A model generated the notes under the pieces. It made no database searches, was not told the DNA's origin, and saw only the letters and a list, made by a program, of their open reading frames with translations. From Anolis sagrei (lineage: Eukaryota; Chordata; Lepidosauria; Squamata; Anolidae): 64,000 nt of DNA. The stretch's first letter is position 1. Every line of letters starts with the position of its first letter. Shown one piece after another: positions 31,834-43,800 of this stretch. The stretch covers positions 168,938,822 to 169,002,821 of the forward strand of contig NC_090025.1 in NCBI RefSeq assembly GCF_037176765.1. Reading direction: 5' to 3'. Position numbers and translations under genes: made by a program.

Positions 31834-34800
31834 GAGTTCCACTGCTGCCCATGCCTGCATTAAACCATACAATATAGAATAAACCCATTAAAATTAACCC
31901 CAAATTTGAAGTCCAAAACAGCTGGAGGGCCCAAGTTTGGCCATGCCTGCTGGATGGAATGAATGAAATTTAACCCTACTTTCAGTGCCCTGGCTCAATG
32001 TTTTGCAATCATGGGAACCGGCTTTGAGCTTCTCGGTGCCAGAATGCGTTAAAGTGGATTATTCGGACCGCCAAGACTCAGACTGTGCCACTTTTAGTCC
32101 CACTCGGGGTGAGAAAAGCGGTATACAAATACTGTAAATAAATAAATAAATAAATAAATGTTTTTCCTATGTTCAACTAATTTTTATTTTCAAACAAAAA
32201 CAAACCCCTTTGCTGTCAACGAGGGATTCTTGTACGATTTTGTAGGCTGATTGATATTTTCTCTTGTATATTTTTATAACTTGGGAAATATATTACAGAT
32301 TTTGACACCAAGAAGGCAAGAGAGATCTTGTAAAAGTACTGGTTCAATATCATTGAGCCATGGCAGTTAGAGAGGTTTCAAACAGCATTAATTCTACAAT
32401 CTAGATTCATCTTGTAGACGAGCACTCAAATCACTACATCACACTGGCTCTTATTCTGGTATTGTACATAGTCTGGTACAAGGTTTAAGATTATAAAGCA
32501 GGCATGGGCAAACTTTGGCCCTCCAGGCGTTTTGGACTTTAACTCCCACAATTCCTAACAACCTAGAATTGGTACCATTTGTTATTGATATTTCCCATCA
32601 AATTGACTTTGACTTTACCAAGCATTATATTTTTTTTCTAATGAGTCGTATCATCTCATGATATGTCCAAAGTAGGACAGTCTCAGTTTAGTAAACTTCA
32701 TTTCTAGTGAGAGTTCAGGCTATATCTGCTCAAAAGCCAATTCATTAATATTTCTAGTGGCTCAGGGGGGAAAGGAAGGGACCTGAGGCTGTTAAGAATT
32801 GTGGGAGTTGAAGTCCAAAACACCTGGAGGGCCAAAGTTTGCCCATGCCTGCATTAAACCATACAATATAGAATAGACCCATTAAAATTAACCCCAAATA
32901 GGTTACATAATCTTACTTGCAGGACCATATAAAAGCTTTGGATAGCATGAGGAAGGGTGTTTGTTTTGTTGTCTGTGCCCCTGTTCAGAAGAATTTTTGA
33001 GAAATTTAGCTTGTTGTGCAAACAAGAATTGATAATACAGCTTCTGTTGAGGCACCTTTTCACCACTCCTCTTTCAGGAGTGAATGTCCCTTCCTAGGGG
33101 TAGATTTTTCTCATTTCCTGTTATCTCACCCCCGTTCGTAACTATGAATTGTTTGTAACTTGGGGACTGCCTGAACTCCTATTATGCAGTCCAAAATCCC
33201 CTTAGCTGCTGCATCACAGTGTTGACTCATGTTCAACTTGTGGCCTACCATACAAGGGACACTTCTAGACAGGCCTTTATCCCGGGAGCATCTGCGTTTA
33301 AAAAACGCGGATGTTCCTGGGGGGCTGTTCACACACACCCCAGAAAGCGCACGCTTTCTGGGTTGGGTGTCCAGATGTTGTACTGGGACTTCCTAGTACA
33401 ACACTGGGACACCGTAACCCCCACCATAAAAGCCCTAAAACCCCTTTTAAAAGTAAGGAAAACTTACCTGCCCTCCATTACAGTCTTGCCGGACATAGAA
33501 ATGACGTGCCAGGAGAGAGGGGGGGGGAGGAATATCCCCCCCTCCCCCCCCGTTCTCCTAGTGCATCATTTCTATGCGCCGGGAGAGCTCTGTCAAGACT
33601 GTAATGGAGGATGGGTAAATTTTCCTTACTTTTACAAGGGGTTTGAGGGAGGGGTGGGATTTAGTCCAGAAAACTGTGGGAACGGTTTTCTGCAGTCCAG
33701 ACACCGAAAGTAATGGGTTTGTCCTGTGCCTTCCAAGAAGGCATGGAATAAATCCACTATCTAATTAATTTGTCACAAACCAGGGTTTTCCTGGTTTTTG
33801 GTGAATTAATTGCAGGTTGGCCAGAATGTCAACTTTTTATTGCAGAAATTTCCACAATAAAGGAGCTGTCTGGATGGGCCCTAAAACTCCTAGGTCCTCT
33901 GTTTTCAAGCTAGATGTCACCAATCTGACATCTCTCTGCATTTCAGTTTTTTTCTGCCTAAGTACATTTCTCCCAGTTGAAATTCATTTTGTGAGTTTTG
34001 ACCCAGCTCTCTAATCTGGTAAGGTCATTTTGGATTCTGTTCTTGTCCTCTGGTGTATTAGCTGTCCCTCCCAATTCGGTGTCATCTGAAAGTTTGATCA
34101 GCATGCCTTCTATTCTGTCATCCAAGGATTGTTTTTTCCTCCAATATATTCATTTATTTATTATATTCAACACCAGCAAACTATATTACCAAAAAATAAT
34201 ATACATCCATAAATATAGAAGAGGGAAGGAGAAAAAACAAGAAAAGAAAAAAATATTATTCCATCAACATCTATCTAAAACAAAATCTCACTAAAGTTAG
34301 CAAAAGCCATAACCACAGCTTAATTACATCATTAGAGTTTGTCTTTCCAACTTTCAGAAAGCCTTCATTTGGCATAGTGGTATTTTTAGAAGCCACATTA
34401 ATTTGTCCATTTGGGTCAACTCAACAAGTGGAACAATCCATCATCAGTGCTTCAGTCTGTTTCCAAATTTGAGCAAAGCATAGTCTTGATGGTGTCATTT
34501 ACAATCCAAATCTTTAACAGCAATGCTTAGCAAAAATATTTTTAGTAAAACTGCTATGTCTAGTTTTAATTTTTGGAATGGACAAATAAATCTTAGTAAT
34601 TTTTCACCTAATTTTTGCCTAATGTTTCCATCCAGGATATGTGTGGATGTGTATGTGTATATTGAATGTCATATCTGCAGAACCCTTGAACTGATAAGAA
34701 GAATACCATTGAAATATAATGTTCATGCTGGAAAATATTCTCTTTTGTTTAGGATGAACGAGTTAAGCTTGAGTCCTGTAGGAATGGAGCAGTTGACGGC

Positions 34801-37800
34801 TTCCTCTGTGAGCAATGCCCTTAGTGTTGGAGGAAACCATATTGGTCTGACTTCATCACCAACACATAATACCATATCAGCACCAGGTAATGCAGGAAGT
34901 CAGCTTGATAGGGGAGGGAAGGAATATGTTTATGGTTTTTTTTTGTGATGAAAGAAGTGTAGCTATAATTCTGAGCCTAACTTGAGGAAAAGTTAACATT
35001 CTTTCATTCACAGTCCTGACTCCAGTATTGTGAGGTTGCTAGATATTTTAATCTAGTGGGTATATTTTAATGTCTTCAGGAACAGATGCACCTTTCAAAT
35101 GTAGCCAAGAAAATGACCAATAGTAATAGAAATGCAAGATTTTACTGTGATGCTGGAATCCATTGTAACCCTTTGAAGGGAGGAGAATGAATATTTCAAC
35201 TAGTATTTGTTCTATTTTAGTTAGAATTCAAATCTTCTGATGACCTTTCCCATTTCATTATTTGTTTAACTATCTTACACATTGCTTTTCCTCCTTTCAT
35301 TAGTTGGATGCTAATCGCTATATTTTTGTTTGGCTTGGTTTCCACTAGGATTACCAGTTGCAATTCCAAATCTGGGACCCTCCTTACCCTCTGCTCTCTC
35401 TCTGATGCTTCCAATGGGCATTGGGGATCGAGGGGTGATGTGTGGTATACCAGAGAGAAATTATACCCTACCTCCACCGCCTTATCCTCATTTGGAGAGC
35501 AGCTATTTCAGACACATTCTACCTGGTAAGTTGTGAGACACAACAGTGCATGCATGTGTAATGTAAATGACTGTTCAGCAACAGGTTTTTATGGGAAGAT
35601 CACTTTGAGAGGAAAACAAAACTTTCCCAGAATTGTTGAAGTATATCTTGCTTTTATTTTCCTATATCTAAATATGTTTTTAAGCTGCATAGAGTTATTA
35701 TTGATGTTTGGGTTTGGGGGCTGGGACATACAATCATTGTCACAATCTGTTTGTAAGGGGCCACTAGTTCTTTAAATCTTGAATTTTAAATGTATTACAA
35801 ACAAGTTGCATTTCTCATTTTCTTGCTTTCTTTTCTTCCTGTGTGCAGGTCTCTTGTCTTATTTAGCTGACAGACCTCCACCTCAGTACATCCATCCCAA
35901 CAATATAAATGTGGACAGCAATCCAGCTTTGTCTGTCCCCAACAACCCTTCAGGCCTAGATCCCTTCCAGCCCAATGGAGCAGTGGGCCTTGAAGCAGGC
36001 ATTGTCTCCATGGATTCCCGTTCAGTGAATCCACACAACACTCAAAGCTTGCATCCCAGCGACAGCCATGAGGTAGCTCTAGATACATCCATTGCCATGG
36101 AAAGTGTTTCAAGGGTCACGAGTCCAATTGCAACTGACAGGATGGCTGAGGAACTTACAATGGGAGATGTTGCCGGGGATCATTCACAGATTGCAAATGG
36201 CAGCCATAACCATGAACCTCTAACTGTGGATGCTGTGGGAAACAGTTTAGCAACAGACACTGTAGGGCACAATGGTGTCATCCCTCTTCATGGTAGCACT
36301 TTGGAGCTTCCTGTTGTTATGGAGCCTGACCATATTTCAGGCCGTGTTGGTGGGATATCTGACAGAACGCTTGGGGACTCTATTCACTCGGCGGCCATGA
36401 ATAGCAATTCTGTGAGTGTTGCACTTTCTACCTCACACAACCTCACTTCCCTGGAGTCTGTCTCATTGCACGAAGTGGGTCTCAGTCTGGAGCCTGTGAC
36501 AGTATCCTCCATGAGCCAAGACGTAGCCATGGGACAAAATCATGTGGATGTCTCCTCAGACAATCTTTCCTTTGTGCCGTCATCCCTGCAGATGGAAGAT
36601 TCCAAGGAAAATATGACAACTTTGTTTACCATATGTGAGTGTGTGCTTGTGTATGTTTGCCTCTGGGTAGTACTTTCAATTAAAATTCAGGGTAAAATGT
36701 TTTTTTACAATAAACTTTCCTTATTTGGGGGTCTAAATCTGACAAAATAGTACAGAGCCTTTGCTGGGAAATGTTAGGGGAACATAAGAAATAAACTAGT
36801 GTGTACATCTTTTGTCGTGACTTCCCCTTCCACATTTCAAAATATATTCAAATTTTTTTCCTGGTCCAAGCTGGACCAGGAATGTATTATCAAAGGCTTT
36901 CATGGCCAGAATCACTGGGTTGCTGTAAGTTTTCCAGGCTGTATGGCCATGTTCCAGAAACATCAGGAGCCATACAGATAGGAAAACTCGCAGCAAAACT
37001 CACAATCGACCAGTAATGTCTGTACATTACTAGAACAGGTTGTGGATTTGTCACGGCTTTTCATTTTCTCACCTTCCATACCCTACCCCAAGTTCAGGTA
37101 ATTGTGATATTGCTCTTGTTTTCTCCTGCGTTATATGTTTACACATTTGGGACTGAATCCTATTCATGTGATATTCTATAACTCCCTGCACAAAGTAAAG
37201 TGGACAGGGCTGAAAGGTGGCTTCATTTTTAGGTGCCTCTTCCACCAAACAGCACACAGAGCTAGGAAAATAGGGAAAAGATTCTAAGTTCACTCAAGGT
37301 TTGGGTCCACCTAGTAGTGTATGTGCTTCTGGTATAAGCTATTCATCAGTGTTACAGCACCAGGGCTCATATGTTGAAACGATGCATCTTTTATTAGTAT
37401 GCATGGTGACATTTTCTGCCAATTCTTTATTTTTCTTTTTTTTCTGAACTTAGCCAGAAACCTTACAATAGTTAAGATAAAAAAATTCCCAGCAATGATA
37501 CATTGTGCTGAACTGTGTCTGTGGCAGTGAATTTTGAGATTGCTTAGTCTTAAATAAAAACAGTATTGCACAGCTTATAACCTTATATTTGATTTCATTT
37601 TATTTTTCTATCAGTCAACATTATTATTATTATTATCCTTGTTAATCATGTGCATCCTTTAAAAACAGATAAATAAATTCTGTAAACCTTCTTTGTCAGA
37701 TGGAAGCAAATTTGCTTGCCACTAATATTTCTGCAAGTAGCTACCAGCAGATGCAGAGTATTGGAAAGAGAGACTTCAACCCTGAATATTTATTATTTGG

Positions 37801-40800
37801 AGTTTTATATTTACAGTTGGTTACAATAAAACACCAAGGAACACTTATCTGATGCTTTATGTGTCATTTACCTTTCTGCAGGGTGCACACTGTGTGACAA
37901 GGCTTATCCATCTGACTGCCCGGATCATGGGCCTGTGACCTTTGTTCCAGACACTCCCATAGAGAGCCGAGCGAGGCTCTCTCTCCCCAAACAGCTTGTT
38001 ATTCGGCAGTCTATCATGGCAGCTGAAGTTGGTAAGAATCTTTGGTTAACTGTAAATTTAGCACATGACATGGACATTAAGGCAGGGAAGATCTCAAGTA
38101 AACACAATTTATTACATTAATTATAGGAAATGACAATAAAATGCACCGTATGGAAAAAATAGATCTGAACAGAACTATATCGATAGTATACAATGGAAGA
38201 GTATCAGGTACTGTTTTAGTTAGGTAGTGAGAAGTACTTTTGTATCAGTGCTATAAATAAGTGATTAAATGGGGAGAGCAGTAGTGCTGTATAATCCATC
38301 TTTATATATTCTATAGAACTGCTAAACACTTTGCTGTTGTTGGGTACTTTAAAGTCCTTTCTGGCATAGGCTCATCACACAGTATTAAATATTCCCACAT
38401 TACACAGTTACCTTAGAAATGTGTTTTACATACTTTAGAGATAATGGTGGTAATTGGAAGGGCAAATGTCTAACAGCAGCTCTCACTCATAAAACAAGAT
38501 TCCTAATAAGGATCACTTTCTGTAGCATATTTTTGATGTCTGCAAAGAAACATTAGTTAACACTAATAGAGAATTGTCACCTTTTTTCTTCAGGTGGGCA
38601 GTATTGTCAGTTATCAGCCTGTCTTGGACCTTCTTCCTTGGGTACGGCCATTAGCTAAAGTTTGGCAATGAACTCATCATCCCTCAGTTAGTGGAATTAC
38701 TTCTAGGCATTTGAAGGAAAGTCTTAGTTTTAGATTTTTATCAATATCTTTATTTTATTTAATCTAAGTTCCATTATATTATATTGAGTTGATTATACTT
38801 TTTGAAAATGCATCTTCTGATTAGCTAAAGCTGTGATTTTTGCAAGTAGTTTACAAATTTGAAATATAAACTGTGCTAAGAGGACTTCTTTCACATGTCA
38901 AAAGTAGGAGATTCCTGAAACCATGTTGGTAAAATGTTAAGCAAATGACTTGTACATCTTTAGAAACTCTCTGTAGTGACTCACTACCTGCAGAACATTT
39001 GTATATTTACTTTGAAGCACATTGCAGAAGATTCTGGGTCGTCATCTAGAAGCCAACAGTTAGTGCATAATATAGGGCAGGACTGTGGGCATCACCATTT
39101 TCCTGCTTGTACTAAAAATGTTACTCAGAAAGTACCTAACATAATTTTCAATCTACATTGGAGGAAACTGACCTTCTGGGAAAGATGTCAGCTCTTATTT
39201 ATTTTATTTATTTATTTCGTGTACTTCTACCCCACCCTTCTCAACCCCCGAGGGGGGACTCAGGGCGGCTTACAAACAGGCACAATTCGATGCCTACACA
39301 ATAATACAAAACGTATAAAAACAGCAGTTCAAAAGTTATAACAATTAAAACAATAAATATATATCACAATCAATAACCAATCTCATGCTCAGCGTTCGCC
39401 AACTCAGAGTCCATACTTCATTCCACATTGTCTATTCCTATCCGTCGTCGTAGTCCTTTATTTATCTGCCAGATTGCCCAAACGCCTGGTCCCAAATCCA
39501 TGTTTTTAATTTCCTTCTAAAGGAAAGGAGAGATGTCGCTGATCTAATTTCCCCGGGGAGTGAATTCCATAGGTGAGGGGCCACCACTGAGAAGGCCCTG
39601 CTCGTCGTCCCCGCCAATCTCACTTGTGATAGAGGCGGGGCCGGGAGAAGGGCCTCCCCAGAAGATCTTAAACTCCGAGGTGGGACGTAGAGGGAGATGC
39701 GTTTGGACAGATACGCTGGGCCGGAACCGTTCTGCATTGACCTCAGTGCAGAATATTGGCTTCCTTGGAACGTTGTAGAACACTATAGCTGTAGAACACT
39801 GTAATCTGAGGGGGAATGCAACTAGCAGCCTGGTGAGAATGATTTGGTGGTAGAATAACTAGGAGAATAATGGATTCTTGGCTATAAAACTCTTGTTGTT
39901 TTAATTGCTGAAAGTACTGGCGACTGGTCGCCTCCTGTTTTCCTAGCTTCTTCTGTGGTTTCTGAAATAAGATTGATTTTTTTTTTACTTTTGCAGGAAG
40001 TGCCCTGAAATCTTTAATGAGTGCAGGTGGTCAGGACCTCAGTTTTACAACCCACCTCAAAGTAAATGAATTGATATTAGCAGGAAAATAGATTTAAGCA
40101 GTGTTTATCCCCAGAAGTGTATTTTGACAATAGTTTCTGTGACTAGCTTATTGTGTAGATGCTTTCATGGTCTGATGCTTAGCAGTAGTTCTCAGAGCTC
40201 TTGGCTAGAAAGCATTACAATTCTTGTATTTGGACTTGACTTGATGTAGTCAGTGGATTGTTTTTTGTTCTGTTTCCTAAATCGCTGGCAGGTGTGTGGG
40301 CTCAGGAAACCATTCCCGTGCGTACTTGTTTTGGGCCACTCATTGGGCAACAGAGTCACACCATGGAAGTAGCTGACTGGACAGACAAAGCAGCCAATCA
40401 CATCTGGAAGGTGAGTTTTGTCCTTTAATCTTTCACCTTATTAATTATATGTAATTTTTTGGGGATTTGGCTTGACATCCTTTTGTATGCAGCATTTTGC
40501 AGCATTACATCAGCAGCTGTGAGAAGAATATTTTGGAATCCAATATCTAGTTAGGATCTAGTTAAATATAACATTATTTGTCATCTGTGTTCTGGTAGAT
40601 GATTATATATTGGTTTGTTGTTATGTGCCATTTCTGACTTCTGGCAATCCTACCACCTGGTTAGCAAGCTACATTCAGAGACAGTTTGCCATTGCCTTAA
40701 TCTGAAGCTGAGAGAAAGTGACTTACCAAAAGTCTCTTATTGGATTCCCATAGTTGAGAAGGGTCTAGGAGTTTCCCAGACTTCTGTCACTTATAATCAA

Positions 40801-43800
40801 ACTCCTTTTATTGATTTTATCCCTCTTCTGGTTAGAAAAGTGTACTCCAGAGAGACTTGTACTTTTCTATCATAGTGCTTCAGAATTCTCTCTTAAAGCG
40901 TATCCAAAATCAAGTTTATTGCCATAACCTTAGTCTCTGTAACCCCAGTGAATACTGGGAATTGAAGCTTTGTCAGGGAATGTTATTAGTTTACTTCATT
41001 CCAGTGTTGAAATAGTACCAACTTTGAAATTTCAATACACGGAATACTTTGTCTTGCTGGAGGGGAAGCATCTCTTAAAGAGAACAGTGATTTCCCGATA
41101 TGATGTCTTCATGCTTTTTTACCAGGGTGGGGAAGGTAATGGCCTTCTGCTTCCTCTAATATCCACCCTTCTAAATTCTTTCCTTGCACAAGTCCTAGGT
41201 TGCAGCATTCAAACCAGACAGGCAGTCTGGGGCCTCTTCCACCGTCGCCCCTTTGGCTGCAGTGTTCCAACTGGACCAGCTGGATGCCTTTTTGGGAATC
41301 TTTCATCAACCCATTGGGCATTCCTTAAGGACATTTGGGTGTGGGGTGGATTGGACTAATTTTAGGTGGGGGTGGGCAGTGTGTGACAATGTTTTGAGGA
41401 TGTTGAGCTGCTATTTATCAGGGTTTTGGCTGTTTAAGCCACTGGACTGTAAGACCTGTAATCGTGCTTCAATGCAATGTAAGATTGATATGTTTGAAAT
41501 GTTTTAATGTGTTTTAATCATTCAAAACACTATTGTAATTGATATGTATGTGTTTTTCACAGTTGTATAGTATTGTGTTCTGTTGATATTGTTATTATCT
41601 GTATCTGAAATTGCCATAGTTTGTAAGCCACCTTGAGTCCCCCTTCAGGGTGAGAAGGGCAAGGTATAAGTACAGTAAATGAATCAATAAATATATAAAT
41701 AAATTTTAGGGGGGCACATTTGTCATATTTTTAACACCCTGGCTATTTCAATCCAAACTGAGCTCTTTCTTTGACAAGGAAGTATTTCAAAACTTCTGGT
41801 TCATTTTCTTGTTTAATGAAGACCTCTTCTGAGATTAAAATAAACCAAGAACCCCAAATCATAGTGAGGTTGCACTTCCACGGCCCTCTGAAAGCAGTGG
41901 TTGTTTACATCTTTTTTTAAAAGAAAAATCTGAGGATGCAGGGCATAGCAGGTGGGTGTGTCCCCACCCATTCCTGCGAATTGCCGTTTATTTATTTATT
42001 TACAGTATTTATATTCTACCCTTCTCACTCCAAAGGGGACTCAGGCCAAATCACAGAACACATGATATATAGAGGCATATATAGGTCGAGCGCTACTTTA
42101 TGTAGCTGCTCAGGTGCTCACTGTGGAGATATTGTCAGATATCTGAATGGTCCCTTTTGTCTTTCTCCTGCCAGATGTATCACAATAACATCCTGGAATT
42201 CTACATTCTCACAACTGATGAAAATGAATGTAATTGGATGATGTTTGTGCGGAAAGCCAGGTGAGAAAACTTTGCAATGGAACTAGTGGCATAGCGGTAC
42301 CGAGTGCATAATTCTTCCATAACTTGTAACATATTCTTTTCAGATTTTCCCATTTTAGCCTTAAAATTTGTTCAGAGACAGTTTCTCATTGCCTTCTTTT
42401 AAGGCCAAGAGAGTATGATATATCCTAGTCAGTTTCATTGGTCGAGTGGGAATTTAAACCCTCAAACAACTTAACACACTGGCTTTTAAACTGACTTATG
42501 TTAAGAATATTGTTTTTCAGGGTATTTGTTAAAGAAATATGTTTTAGTGGATCACCCTTTCTGTTTTTTTGTGGAATAGGAACCGAGAAGAACAGAACCT
42601 GGTCGCTTATCCTCATGATGGAAAGATTTACTTCTGTACCTCACATGATATCCCTCCAGACCATGAGCTTGTTTTTTATTATAGTCGGGATTATGCCAGG
42701 CAAATTGGTAAGCAGTTTAAAGACATTTAGTATGGATGCTATCCTTAATCTTACTTGCTTTTTGTATATTTTTTAATTTTTTTTAATTTGGAGTTTTAAT
42801 GTATCTATTTTACAAAAAGATGATAGGTGTTATCATACAGCCAGGGAGGCTCAATAGTTATTTCAGAGATTTACTCCGTATCAGGTCAATAGTCGGTTAC
42901 AGAAACCAGATAAAGTCCAGTTTGCACGTTATTGTTTCTCACTGTTATGTACTGTTACCTTACTTTATACAGGTAAGGTTTTTTAATTCATGTCAAAACT
43001 AAGAAGTATCTTGATTTTATTGTGTCATATCGATGCTTTCCTTAGTTCCTTGTTTCTACTGATTATAAAAATCATTAATCCATTATTATACTTAAGAATT
43101 ACATTATTCTGTGAATATGTCTTTTTGCATCCTTTGGAGTCGAAGTCCTTCCTGCAACCATAAGACAAAACTTCTCATGTTTTAGACTGAAAATATTGAG
43201 AGAAGAATGGTTCTCTTCAAGGGTACCATATCATGAGCAAACAAACAAAAACTGTAGTAGTTCTGACTAGGTTTGGTTTTGTATTCAAGGTGTTCCTGAG
43301 CATCCAGATGTGCACACCTGTCACTGTGGAAAAGAATGTGCTTCTTATACTGAATTCAAGGCTCATCTGAGTAGTCACATCCATAGCCCCTTCCCCAGTC
43401 AGAGCCATAGCAGCAGCCACGGACCAGGGCACAGCAAGGAAAGGAAGTGGAAATGCACCATGTGTCCTCAAGCTTTCATCTCTCCTTCTAAACTTCACGT
43501 TCACTTCATGGGGCACATGGGAATGAAGCCACACAAATGTGATTTCTGCAGCAAAGCCTTTAGTGACCCGAGCAATCTCCGCACACACCTCAAAATCCAT
43601 ACAGGTAAGTGTAGGTAAGAGTGAAACTTGAAGTTGTTTTCTTCCCCAAAGTTGCATTTGTGACCAATTCTTGTTTCTTCTTTATCGCATCTGTGTTAAA
43701 CAAGTGATTTATGAGCTGTGTTGTGTGATAAGCGAAAGTTGGCTGGCAATTCTTATCTTGATTTTAATTTGAATTCCCACTTCTTAGTTTGTGTTTTCTC

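Noticed and set aside
33219-33713. 164-codon frame in PRDM4 intron 1
   Set aside because: It lies entirely in a fold-back DNA element, and the reading frame follows the stem sequence.
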